DNA of 60,986 bases from Chara braunii (Eukaryota > Streptophyta > Charophyceae > Charales > Characeae), in assembly GCA_003427395.1 (NCBI GenBank), contig BFEA01000089.1:2947521-3008506 (forward strand). The letters run 5' to 3'. Of this stretch, positions 32,225 to 42,911 are shown one piece after another. The position numbers were made by a program, and so were the translations under genes. The notes under the pieces were generated by a model that was not told where the DNA came from, searched no databases, and worked only from the letters and a program-made list of their open reading frames with translations. The first letter of the stretch is position 1. Each line of letters starts with the position of its first letter.

Positions 32225-34266
32225 ACGCTTCTCCACATGGCCTAGTAGTAGGGGCAGTTGCAACCCCTACCGGCGGCTGCCTTTTGACTCCTGGGCAGCC
32301 CATCGGGCCTGTCTATACTTGTGACAATATTTAATAATATGGGCCGGGGCACCACAATAGATGCACTGACCCTGGTCCATACGTTGCTTCCATACTCGCT
32401 GGTCCAGGCCCAAATCTTCCCAAGGCCGGCCTTGTGGCCAGCCTGGGAGCCAACCTCCTTGCCTTTGAGGTGACCATCCACCTCTGCGTTGCGGGGACCG
32501 ACTGGGAGCTTGATGATTTGGCGGGGGACCTTGACCCCTACCTCCCTCTTGGCAGTTCCTTTGGCTGCCAACCCCCTGTGCACCCGGTCCTCGACCTCCT
32601 GTGGCCTGGCCCCTTTGGCCCTGGCCTCCTCGTCTACTTTGAGGCCTCCCTCCAACCGCGACAAAGGCATAGGTCCTCCCCTGGCCTACACTACTGTCCT
32701 CCTCCTCGAGCCCCCACTCAATTTGACTATAGGGGACCTCGTCTGTACCACCCTTGTCTAAAGTAAGGATCAGATGATCCTTGGCCCTGACTTAGCCAGA
32801 GATGGTACGGCCCTTCCACTTTTTACCCTTATCTAAGTCCTTATGTCAGAAAGTGGAAACTGGCATAGACTTGGCCTCGAACAGGACTACTTCTCTACTT
32901 GACGCATCGTACGTTATGCTGGCCTGTTGGGTCTTGTCAAAGAAATGCCCTCGCAAGGGCTCTGGCATGACACAATAGAATTATTGGACCAACTGGATCT
33001 CAATGACCCCGTGGTCTGGGACGGCTACCAAGTCGTCCATGACAACTTTGAGTGCTCGCGCACTTCTCCACTGTTGCGAGTGGATAGTTTGGAGCTTGTA
33101 AGAGGCCCTGACGCCCCTTGTGACGTCAGCGAACCTCTCACGTAGGAGTTGGAGGAAAGTGGAGAGAGGGGTGAGCCTAGAATAAACAATCATATTATGC
33201 TCGCAATCAGCAGCGTGCACAAGGGACCTGGCGAAGCTGGCCGCTTCGTCCTTCAGTGCGTGGAAGGCTACGAGGACTTGTTCCTCTGGGCAATATGTTG
33301 CAGATAGACATATTTATTTATGCTAACCTCCCAGTTATCAAAACTATCATCCTTTTTCCCGCTATATGCGTCAGGAAATTTGAGCTTCACAGACTCTTTG
33401 CGGGGACGCGACGCGACCTCTGCTGTGGCCACCACTTTGGCGCCCTCAATGGCACTGGCATAGAACTTCTCTGCGCCTTCCTTGAGTTTTTTGACTTCGG
33501 TCCCGACGTGGGTTACCACGTCGCGCGCAAACTCTCTGAATCCAGACCGGATGGCATGAAGGGTCACATCTTGACCCTTATTAGCCTGATGCTCCTCAAG
33601 CCAGGCCTCACTCAGAACCTCAAGGTACCCCAGGATCTTATCTAACTTTGTGGGCGTCTCTGCTTGTGCCTGGACCTCTTACCTACATGGCCGGACTTTC
33701 TCCACCTCTCTAGCCATCCGGTTGGCCTCCTCCCTCCTTCTCTTCTTCTCCCTCGCCAGACGCAACTTCCACTCCAACTTCTTTTCATCTTGTGCTGTCT
33801 AGCGGCCCAGGGGGTCCTCCATCGCTTCCAGTTCCCTCGCAAATGCTTCTCTCTCCTCCTGAGGCACGTACAACAATGCCTCCTCATCCTCTCCCAATGA
33901 TAAATTAGCTACCCACTCACTAATCTTCTTCTCCATCCATACATCCTCTCCCTTCGTGCCACTGCTTTCCCCTCGTTCTTCCCTGCGTCTCCTGTCGAGG
34001 GGTACTTCTTCTACCTCTTCCTCTTCTGCTGCTTCTTCTTCAGCAACTTTCCTCTTCTCTTCCTCCTCCTTCTGCAATCTCACTATCTCTTCTTCCAACT
34101 TCTTCCTCTTCGCCGCCTGCTCCTCTGCGATCGCCTTTAACTTCGCCTGTTTGAGGAGCTCCTTCTTCTCCTTCATCTCTTTTCTCTCTTTCAGAATGGC
34201 AGCGATACACTCCTCTTGGGCCTGGGTGTAAGGGGTAGTGCTCTTCCCACTACGGGTGTCAACCAT
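32225..34266 (-). pseudogene. gag: Element B gag (inverted), frameshifted
   Basis: Starts at ATG 34266-34264 with M-V-D-T-R-S-G-K. A long charged coiled-coil segment follows (K-E-R-K-E-M-K-E-K-K-E-L-L; E-E-E-V-E-E-V) to about 33800. Later pieces lie in other phases: S-V-K-L-K-F-P-D-A-Y-S-G-K within 33567-33268 (capsid-like), 33220-32981, and K-V-P-R-Q-I-I-K-L-P-V within 32670-32340. A C-x2-C-x4-H-x4-C knuckle (C-I-Y-C ... H ... C) sits at 32365-32324. At least three frameshifts. This is the structural protein that would form the particle and bind RNA. It points away from the pol of the same LTR pair. Confidence 0.8.
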
Positions 34267-34888
34267 GGCGTTAGGTGCACAACCAGACAACGGTTCCACT
34301 CCTCACCACCTCGACTCTACCCCCTGACTGACAAAACCTATTGACTCGATCTAAGGACTTACAAAATCCGGACAGGATCCTGTTAACTAGGGTCTCTAGC
34401 CTAGACCTACTCTAAGGTTGTCACTACAGGACCCGTTGCTGATCATGAGGCATTTAAGGAGATCCCTTGTAACTCCTCACGAATTCTTTAACGTCCCAGA
34501 CAGGACAACGCGATCAGCAGGTCCTCTCAAGACTTAGACCGCCTGTTGTGCAGCCCACAACTCGGATTTTGGGCCTACCGTGCCACACCGAGCAGCCCGC
34601 CGGTCAGTACCAGTTCTTGGGAGGGTTCGTGTCCTCCGGGACAATTGAGTCGTCAGACACAGTCTTTAGCCCTACTCAGCCCGTATGGGTTTGGTCAACA
34701 AGGCCCTATCCTTCATCCACAGAGTCCTATCACCTGGACAGAAGAGACTCGATGTAGAAAGAAGACACGGACAGACTTGACTCAGCAAGTACAACAGGCT
34801 GTGTGCACATCCATAGGGCAAGGGGATAGGCTGAAGGCTTGGCGAGATTATACCGGCTCCACCTTGGTCAAAATCGTGGTCAACGGTC
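34267..34888. other. Junction between inverted gag and plus-strand pol
   Basis: The left half, read on the minus strand, would be gag leader. The right half (34546-34888) has an open plus frame with no recognisable motif and occupies the place where the protease active site should be. Confidence 0.4.
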
Positions 34889-35968
34889 TTGGTCAACGCC
34901 TTGCTCAACGCTTGGTCAATGCTGCAGTCAGTTCTCCATTCCCTGACTCTCCTTGTACAAGATGACCTTCCTTTTGATATAGTCCTAGGCATGGACTGGG
35001 GAGAGGCAGCAAGGGCCACACTTCATTTGAGAGAGCACGAGTGTAGGCTCCCTAGTCCGTCAGGCGAGGTTAAGATGGCTCATCTGTTCCACGTGTCAGG
35101 AGTAGATGACTCACTGGCACATTGCTGTCTCAGTGCTCCCGCGTTCGCACGACTAGTGAGAAAGGAGCAATTAGAGGATCAGGTCTTTGTAGCTTACATT
35201 AGACTTGTCACTGAGCCTAAAGCAGAGGAGCCCACATACCCAACTATTGCCAAGCTGCTGGAGGAGTTCAAAGATTTAACAGAGCCACCGAGAGTAGTAC
35301 CACGGCCAATCCAACACAAGATAGAGATAAAGCCTGGCAGTAGAACTCCTAAGGGAGAAGTTTACAGAATGTCCCCTAGGGAGTTAGAAGAGCTGCGCAA
35401 GCAGTTGGATGAGCTCCTTGAGAAAGGTTGGATTAGACCCAGTTTGTCTCCTTTTGGAGCACCAGTTTTATTTGTCCCCAAGAAGGAAGGAGAGTTGCGT
35501 ATGTGTATAGACTATAGGGGTCTGAATGTGATCACAATAAAGAATGTTGAGCCACTGCCCAGGATAGACGATATCTTAGATCGGGTGCAGGTTTGCAAAT
35601 ATTTTTCAAAGATAGATTTAAAGTCCGGGTATCATCAGATAGAGGTTCATCCTGATGACAAATACAAAACTGCTTTCCTGACTATATATGGGCATTATGA
35701 GTTCATAGTGATGCCCTTTGGACTGACCAATGCGCCAGCTACATTTCCGCGATGTATGTATGATTTGTTTAGGCATTGGTTAGATAGATTCGTCGTAGTT
35801 TACTTAGACGACATCTTAGTGTTCGGTAGGACCCTCCAAGAGCACCAGGGTCATTTGAGGCAGGTCTTGGAGAAGCTAAGAGAGGCTAACGTCAAGATCA
35901 ACGCGAAGAAGTGCGAGTGGGCCAAGACACAAGTCTTGTACTTGGGGCCACGTGTTAGACGGAGATGA
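34889..35968 (+). pseudogene. pol: Element B protease tail and reverse transcriptase
   Basis: 359 codons. It opens with the end of an aspartic protease (F-D-I-V-L-G-M-D-W); the D-S/T-G active site is not present upstream. RT follows with V-Y-R-M-S-P-R-E-L, C-I-D-Y-R-G-L-N, K-I-D-L-K-S-G-Y-H-Q, M-P-F-G-L-T-N-A-P and V-V-V-Y-L-D-D-I-L near residue 306. The frame is lost at about 35945, where the L-G-H-V box of the connection reads L-G-P-R-V-R-R-R and stops, as expected from one extra G in a run of four. The Met at 34889 is not a real start; pol is normally made by processing of Gag-Pol. Confidence 0.9.
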
Positions 35969-36437
35969 CATTACACCTGAGGACAGCAAGATAGCGGCGA
36001 TTAGAGATTGGCCGGCGCCCCGCACATTGACTGAGTTGCGGTCGTTCTTAGGTCTGGCTAACTACTATAGGAAGTTCGTGAGGAACTTCTCGACTATCGC
36101 CGCTCCTCTTCGCAGGTTGCTCAAGAAAGAGGCAATCTGGCAGTGGGATAAAGACTGTACGCCTGCGCTAAAGAAGTTAAAGCGCGCATTGATAGAGTAT
36201 CCTGTCCTCAAAGTAACAGATCCGTCTTTGCCATTTGTCGTCACCACGGACGCCAGTCAGTATGGTATAGGCGCCGTGTTACAGCAGGATGACGAAAATG
36301 GCTATAGACCCGTAGAGTTCATGTCAGCGAGGATGCCCTCAGAAAAGGTCGCTGCCTCGACGTAGGAGAGGGAACTCTACGCTCTCAGGCAGACCTTAGA
36401 GCACTGGAAGCATTACCTGCTTGGGAGGCACTTCAAA
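35952..36437 (+). pseudogene. Element B RT connection and RNase H, first part
   Basis: Continues the RT in the next phase: L-R-S-F-L-G-L-A-N-Y-Y-R-K-F, then RNase H with T-T-D-A-S-Q-Y-G-I-G-A-V. A TAG at 36363-36365 interrupts just before E-R-E-L-Y-A-L, which carries the conserved Glu; the same frame then stays open into the next segment. Confidence 0.88.
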
Positions 36438-37328
36438 GTGTATTCAGACCACGAGACTCTGAGGTGGCTGAAGACACAGGCCAAAATGACACCTAAGTTG
36501 ACTAGGTGGGCCACTGAGATAGACCAGTACGACTTTGAGCTCAAGCCTGTTAAAGGCAAGCACAATGTAGTTGCGAATGCTCTAAGTAGGAGATCAGACT
36601 ACTTTGGAGCTATAGTTCACTATCTGGACATAGGGAGTGACCTGCAGGAAAAAGTTAGACAGGCGTATGGGCAGGACCCTATTTATAGTGACGTCCTCAG
36701 AAGAGTTAAGGAGGCCCCAGAGACCGAACCAGACTACCGCACTACAGAGGGACTGTTGTTTGAGAAGACTAATGTAGTAGACCGCCTGTGCATTCCCAAC
36801 AGTGAGGAGATCCGTAGTTTGATCTTAGGGGAATGCCATGACACAGAGGGACATTTCGGTTGGCAAAAGACTTTAGCCAACGTGATGCATGCATATACAT
36901 GGCCAGGAATGAAGAACGACTGCATAAAGTATGTCCGCAGTTGTGAAGTCTGCCAAAGAAATAAGACCACTACTCGTGCCTCTCTAGGTCTTCTCAGACC
37001 CTTGCCTATTCCTGATCAGCCAGGAGATTCAGTGTTCATTGACTTTATGGACGCCGGCGTCAAGAGTAGGCACGGCAAGAGCCAAGTCATGGTCATAGTT
37101 GATAGATTTAGCAAATATGTTGTTTTTGTTCCTTTGCCTGCAGAGGCACGCACCGAGCTAGTTATTCTGAAGTTTTTTTATTTTTGGGTTAGCGAACATG
37201 GAGTCCCACTGTCCATTGTTAGTGATAGAGATACCCACTTCACTAGCCACAACTGGCAGGAACTCGTGAAAGTATATGGATCCAAGTTATTGATGTCGTC
37301 TGGCCGCCATCCAGAGACTAACGGCTAG
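36438..37328 (+). pseudogene. Element B RNase H tail and integrase
   Basis: Begins at V-Y-S-D-H-E-T-L (RNase H Asp) and A-N-A-L-S-R. The integrase zinc domain is intact (H-D-T-E-G-H ... C-E-V-C-Q-R-N-K). The core has F-I-D-F-M-D and S-D-R-D-T-H-F for the first two acidic residues. A TAG at 37326-37328 replaces a Gln codon immediately before T-E-Q-M-N, which carries the third catalytic residue. CAG to TAG is a C-to-T change. Confidence 0.88.
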
Positions 37329-38137
37329 ACTGAACAGATGAATAAGATCCTGCAACAAGTTTTGCGTACGTACATTAGACCTGATCAAGTCAATTGGGAC
37401 GAGATGTTGCCCAAGGTAGCCAGTGCGTAAAACAACAACGTGCACTTGTCGACCTGTCGCACTCCCAACGAGTTGCACAAGTCCTTTAGACCGCGCAGAC
37501 CGTTTGAAGGACTTAACCGGGATCAGATTCACAGGTTACCGCCCGGTACCAGGGAGTTTGCAATACAGCATGAGAGAGAGCTAGCTACCGTTGTTGAGAA
37601 CCTCAGGAAGGCCCAACATAGAATGATAGAACAAGCCAACAAGCACCATCGCCCATCGCAGTTCCAAGTAGGCGACTTAGTCTGGGTCAAGTCCAAAGAG
37701 TTTGCTCCTGAGGAAAACATCTCGCAGAAGTTATTGGCCGCGTATAGAGGACCGTGGCCAGTTCTAGAAGTTAAAGGCAGAGAGGATAGGCCATCCTACA
37801 CAGTAGAGATCCCAACACACCTCCACACCTACCCTGTATTTCATGCATCACAGTTGCTGCCGTGTGTCACAAGTCAGCAGTTTCCATCTAAACGGTCCAT
37901 GATCCCTCCAGACATGGACGAAAGGTCCGACATTGATGGCATCGTAGGTGAAGATGTGTTTAGAACAGGAGGTAGAGGTCGTCCACAAAAACAATATAAG
38001 GTCTGATTTGCTTATCAGGAGCCGGAGGACGACCGCTGGTTTACTAGAACAGAACTTCTAGAAACAGCTCCCGACATAGTTAGAGCCTATGAGAGAGATA
38101 AGAAAGGAAAAGGTCCTGCCTTGGACTGAGTTATTCT
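37329..38137 (+). pseudogene. Element B integrase C-terminus
   Basis: After the TAG the frame runs T-E-Q-M-N-K-I-L to a TAA near 37428 (where the family has Tyr in A-Y-N-N). It continues through H-R-P-S-Q-F-Q-V-G-D-L-V-W-V and Y-R-G-P-W-P-V-L (GPY/F-type module) and P-V-F-H-A-S-Q-L. A TGA at 38004-38006 sits where CGA (Arg) is expected, again C-to-T, and the frame ends at TGA 38128-38130. It lacks the chromodomain seen in element A. Confidence 0.85.
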
Positions 38138-38167
38138 CGGAGGACCTCGAATTTAGGCCGGCGGGAG

Positions 38168-39070
38168 TGAAACGGTATTCACCTGTTTGCAGTAGCCGAT
38201 GCAGATCCCAGGGCTCGATCCCTAGTCTTCACCTTACCTGTGTACAGTATTTGTGTCGACCCCGAGAGTTGAACCCGTGACCTGTGTATTTGTAATAGTT
38301 GATAGACTGTCGTAGGGTCCGTAGGTAGCAGGGGTTCGATTTGTAGACCTGTTGAGTAGAAGTCTTAGGGAGTTCTAGAAGTCATAGCTGTAGAGCTTCC
38401 GAAGAGTCAAGGTCGTAGCTGCTACAGTCCTGAAAGGTCAAGGTCGTAGCTGCTACAGTAGCGAAAGGCCAAGTCCACGGCCTTCCGGAAGATCCTAGCA
38501 GTGGCCTTTCGAAGTTGCCCACGTTTAGGCTGAGGCAAGTGGGCAAGTGGTGGACTCGACAGGTGCTGAGTCAGCAGTCATAGTTCCAGTCAGTCCTAGT
38601 CCCGTCAAGCAAGTACTGCATGGGACTGTGTGCACTACGGGCATGGGAAAGGGCCAGACCAACGAACTACAGAAGTATAAATCAAAGGGCAGCGCCCAGC
38701 CATTCATTCATTCCTGTGTGAGCCATGCAGAAGCGCTGCCACAACAACTTGTGTGAGGTGGTCTGCAGTGAGCCCGAAGACGAAGTGGGCGAGAGAGAAG
38801 GAGCTTAGCCATAGCGATAGGTTAGCAGCGGCCATAGCCGCCATAGCTGTAGGTAGAGTGCAGTGTGTGAGTGTGTGAGTGTGCAGTGTATGCGTGTGGG
38901 ATATCCAGGGTGATCCTGTGTGTAATAAGCAGCGACGAGTGAGTGACGAACAGAGACTTGTACAGGCGCTGAGTCGGCATAGCCATCTGAAGCGAGTTGT
39001 ATCTGAACTGTATTCTTGTTTGCCATATCTCTGAGTTTTGAGTGGGCGCTCGTCGCCAGTTTGCTGCGCA
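38168..39070 (+). repeat. 3' LTR of element B
   Basis: Begins TGAAACGG just after a purine run (GGCGGGAG, 38160-38167) that serves as polypurine tract. TATA-like AGTATAAATCAAAG near 38670 marks the U3 promoter. The first ~550 bases match 30464-31001; the rest can be judged only by a possible CA end at 39070. Carries GCCATAGCC at 38831. Confidence 0.75.
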
Positions 39071-40270
39071 ACCTGTTTACATGCATGTGAAGTGTGAATG
39101 AACGCGAGTCTGATTGCATGTTCCTCTTTGGAGCGAGTATCTTCCCATGTTCTAGCTAAAGATTCATTCTCATATTGCCCGACGGCGGGCGCAGCAATAA
39201 TGGGCTTTGGCAGTGTTTTTTTTTATAAATATATTCTCATAGAAAATTCAATCTCATTTCTATGGTCGGGATCTCAGTGCTCGTCATTAAGATCCAACTC
39301 GTGATCATATTGCTGCTCGTCAGCCCCAGTGCCTGCTCATTGTGGTAGTCTTCGGAGTGCTGCTCGTCATGGTCGGGGTCGTGCATTGTGGTTGCCATAG
39401 TGAGCGCTTCCTGCGAGCATTGGGTTCGTCCTCCTTGAGCACCTCGGTCGTTGTGCTGGCTGAGGGTTGCAGGAACTCAGCGGGAAGGCTGGCCAGGTGC
39501 ATTCAGCAGACAATGGGAGGTTAACAAGGAAGGGAGAGAGTGGATATGCTAGCTGTTGCATGCACACAGTCGTAGTCAGTAGTGAGAGTAGTATGCTTTC
39601 AGTCATTGGCCTTATATGTTTTTTTAAGTATATAACGGCCAGATACATTAAGTTTCATTCGGTGCTTTGGTCATTCGTGTGTGTAAGGATGGGGATAGGA
39701 CCACCTATTGCGGCGAGGTGAGATAGAAGAGATTCAAGAGAGGTTCATTATTGTACTGATTTGGTATGGAGGAAGTCGTTCGCAGGCTATTGCTGTCAAA
39801 CTCTGGGTTGAGTCTGGGATTTTTGACTTCCACAGGTTCGAGCTTGCAATGGGAACGCGAAGAAAGCAGGGAGAAAAAAGGTGAGAGTTGAGCGGGTGAA
39901 GGGGGATTGAAGAAAGGGATGAAGAGGGCTGCGTACCAGGCTTGCCGAGTACTCCGGAGTTGCACCTGCACACTCCATCGGGAAGCCATACGAACCTGGT
40001 CCAAGGAGCTCCCACATACGTTGAAAGTGGATTAGGACGAGGGGTGAAGGAGAGGAACGAGTAAGAATGTGAAGGAGTGGGAGGAAGTGAGGAAAATTGA
40101 ACTTGAAGGGGATAAGGTGGTGTATATTTCCATGTTTCAGTCCAAAGTTTGTTTTCATCCTGCTTACGGTGATAGTTGGGTGCTTTTGAGACAGGAACTA
40201 AGGAAGCAGCTGCTGTTTGTCGTCACATTGGCTGTGCAACTGTGTTTTTCATCAAGAAGGCTCAGCTGTT
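39071..40270. other. No gene seen
   Basis: Frames lack domains. Purine-rich on the plus strand from 39720 to 40140. Confidence 0.4.
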
Positions 40271-41039
40271 GTCCTTTACTTCTGTAGTATTGTAGGGCTT
40301 CACAACCCTTTCGCTGCTACCCTATCACTGCCGTGCAGTAGTACTGCCTTGCTGGTTTAGTGTCGTTGCCTTGCTAAAAAGCACAGACTGCCGTGTTCTC
40401 AGACAAGTGTTGCTGTGCTCAGTTCAGACCAACAGTTGAACGTGAGTTTGCACTGTGTTCTTTCGGTGGTATAAAATTACACAGTTGATTCCTGACACTT
40501 GGACTACTACTCTGCGGCAGACTGGGTGACTTTGGCCGGTGCTGCTCCTGTTTTCAGAGGTCGACTCTTGCTGATTACGCCAAGACTACTAGTAGAGGAG
40601 TCCCTCAGCAGGCTCGCCTGCAGCTCTTTAGTGGCTGTATTCAAGCGTTGTTTTTCATTACAGCAACAAGGCCCTCTTGTATAGGAAGGCTGGTGTTCTT
40701 GGCGGCGGTGGACCGCGATTCGAGCCTTTGAAGTGCCATCTACTGCTTCCAGGAGCAGCAGGTTGCTGCGGCACGGTGCCATTGCTTTCAGCTGCAGCAG
40801 GGTTGCTGCTGAGATATTGTTGTCTGGGGGGTGGTAGTTGCCATCAAGAGGTACCACTGTCCTTGGCAGCGGCAAGTGGTCGTTCTGAAATTCTGCCACT
40901 TCATATTTCAGGAACTGTTGCCACGACGGTGAATTGGAGGTTGCTATTACTAATGGGGTCCTAAAATCACTGCAGCAACTACGATTTGTTGACTTCGACT
41001 TTTGCAATTGGCTACCATTGCAGGGCCTTCAAGAGAATT
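40271..41039. other. CTGCTG/TGCCG-rich stretch next to dispersed repeat
   Basis: Rich in CTGC and TTGCTG strings, like 7970-8260 beside the other copy. ACAAGGCCCTCTT occurs at about 40668 and again at 41047. Confidence 0.4.
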
Positions 41040-41270
41040 GAGGGAACAAGGCCCTCTTCGCGTAAGTCTGAGTGACCCCCTCTTGAATCTTGAGAGACTG
41101 ATTTTACTTTCTCTGCCCTTTCAGTCTAGTCTCAAGGTTCGGGAGAGGAAGGCGGCCAGTGAGATTGAAACCCACAAGACCGCATCAAGGCCCTGTGGGG
41201 GGTTGACCCACCGATTGCGGGAGCTCTGCCGGAGCACAGTCGGGGCTATGGAGGCAGGGAAATCAGAGGT
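41040..41270 (+). repeat. Dispersed repeat, copy 2
   Basis: Same family as 7545-7770, opposite orientation; shares AACAAGGCCCTCTTCGCG-like text, GGAAGGCGGC and CCACCGATTGCGGGAGCTCT. Confidence 0.75.
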
Positions 41271-41435
41271 AGGCCGGCGCGGGTCCGCTAGGATCTCAAC
41301 AAACCCCCATCTATACTACCCTCCGCTAATCGGTTGGACTGGTTTTTACTTTTGTATACCTTTTTGACTTTTTTCAAGACTTCAATTAAATCAGAGGGAA
41401 TTTACTATGCCTGTTTGAATTCATCTGCTTAAACC

Positions 41436-41548
41436 ACTACCGTCTTCCCCCGAACATAACGCACCCTAAAAATGAATGTATACAAGCTATATTTCCGGCC
41501 AGATACAACCAAAATGAGGGTGCGTTGTGTTCGGGGGAAGACGGTAGT
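41436..41548. mobile_element. Long hairpin with 32-bp terminal arms (MITE-like)
   Basis: Arms at 41436-41467 and 41517-41548 are reverse complements with one mismatch, which would still pair as G-U in RNA; the loop is 49 bases. The outer ends read ACTACCGTC...GACGGTAGT. The inner text AGGGTGCGTT and TTCGGGGG recalls the ends of pogo/Tc1-mariner type elements (inference). No clear TA duplication was found. Confidence 0.6.
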
Positions 41549-41809
41549 ACCTCCAAGCCTGTTTTTGCCGAGCCTGAATTTCACTGCGCCCCGAGTTTTG
41601 CCCAACTTGGGTCCCACTCCATTTTCTTTCTGGCACTCTCACGAAAAAAAAAAAAAAAAAAAAAAAGTTGCGACCGTGAAACTCACAAAAGAAGACAACA
41701 AAAAAGGAAACAAAGCTTTGGCCGTGATTGCAGCTGGGGCGAAGTATGAAGTCATGTCGCTGCCTGGCATCTCAGCCTCGAGATTCATCCGCTGGACGGC
41801 CGAGAGCAA
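41549..41809 (+). other. Possible coding remnant interrupted by the element C LTR
   Basis: After a run of ~23 A (41645-41667) a plus frame reads K-K-G-N-K-A-L-A-V-I-A-A-G-A-K-Y-E-V and S-R-F-I-R-W-T-A-E-S. This resembles a short helix-turn-helix such as begins pogo/CENP-B-like proteins. It is only ~45 residues before LTR text takes over, so the identity is a guess. Confidence 0.25.
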
Positions 41810-42897
41810 TGACTTGCTGATTTCAACTGTCGAGACTAACCGCGAGGCTGTATAGTAATAGTGGTAGGGTAGGTTGGTAATTTTGTTTGGCTGAGGGCTA
41901 ACCGAGAGACCTACCTGTGAGGAATATTCGTGAGGGACACCTGCAAATCTGGGAAATTACAGGCCCATCACTAATTTGAAATTCCTACAGTTGACCCTAA
42001 CTGCGTATAGCAGACCCGGGCTACCCCTAGGACGGACAGGCCTGAAAGGCCTATACCGATAGACGGTCCTATAACCTATGGCCGGGTAGGGAGAGGCCGA
42101 GAGGCCGAAACTGGAACGATACCGGTCGGTCCAGTCAATCGGGTCTAGGTCTAGGCTAGGGTAGTGTAGATCTATTAATAGATTAGGAAAATCGGTTTGG
42201 GACTTTTGGCTGTTCATTCTCGCGAAGCAGCGTACGGAGAAGCCAAGCAAGTTGGTGGTGGTAATTGTCTACAAGCGGCATCCTGAGACCTTTGTCGTGG
42301 ACGACAGCCATAGCCGGCCTTCTAAAGGTTGTCAGAGCTGGGACATCCTCAGCGCATCTACCCTGGGGGTATCTACGTTTGGCCAGGCTATATCGAGGCT
42401 CTTCACTAAGTATTCGTGGGTGGCGGCAGCCATAGCTGCCTGTTTCTTCGTCAGAGTCGTTCATTGGCACTGAAGACTTCAACGTAGGATCTGTTCTTCA
42501 TCCGGGTGGTTGGCGCTGGCCTCAAGGAGGCCATTTCGGTGTTGCGCTACTAACTGAGTGCAGGGTAGAGAGTGGGGTGTGAGGTTCTGGAAGTGGCGAG
42601 ATACTGGAACAAACTCTGTAACGATATTTGGTTTTAATTGGCTCATCATCAGTGTAATTCCGATTGTTATCCTCGCCGGTTTCTTCTTGTGATTGGTTGT
42701 TGGGAGTATCGTTAGAGAGTGAGGAACACTGTGTGTCTTCTCCCCACCTGTGCATAGCTGTATTTCGCTGCCTATTTTGGTCTATGTACAGTCAGGACTC
42801 TGTTTCCTCTCCCCTTCGTCTTATGCATGTATGGGCGTGTGTGAGAGTGTTTGTGTGTGAGTGGTGTTGAATTCGTCAGACAACCAAGTTCATAACA
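41810..42897 (+). repeat. 5' LTR of element C
   Basis: Starts TGACTTGCTG and ends TTCATAACA (TG...CA), 1088 bp. The reverse complement is found at 48072-49151 with few differences. Carries GCCATAGCC at 42307 and a related GCCATAGCT at 42429. Confidence 0.88.
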
Positions 42898-42899
42898 GT

Positions 42900-42911
42900 T
42901 GGTATCGGAGC
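42900..42911 (+). promoter_or_regulatory. Primer-binding site, initiator Met-tRNA type
   Basis: TGGTATCGGAGC lies two bases after the LTR. The usual plant PBS is TGGTATCAGAGC, complementary to the 3' end of initiator Met-tRNA; this differs by one base. Confidence 0.88.

Larger units (their letters stand above)
30464..39070 (+). mobile_element. Element B: Ty3/gypsy LTR retrotransposon with gag inverted relative to pol
   Basis: Two LTR copies in direct orientation (from 30464 and from 38168) bracket a pol on the plus strand (34889-38137). The only gag inside lies on the minus strand (34266 to 32225). An 890-N gap and a GA tract separate the left LTR from the gag block. The pol carries one frameshift and four nonsense codons. 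No chromodomain was seen. The right limit is uncertain; a CTGTT at 39073 echoes the CTGTT before 30464 but does not follow a clean CA end. Confidence 0.8.

Noticed and set aside
30832-32303. Very long open frames across 30832-32303 on both strands
   Set aside because: They are open only because 890 N translate as X and (GA)n as Arg-Glu repeats; not coding.
30494-38340. tRNA-like GGGTTCGAT strings in the element B LTRs
   Set aside because: They are parts of the LTR repeat, present in both copies, with no tRNA fold.
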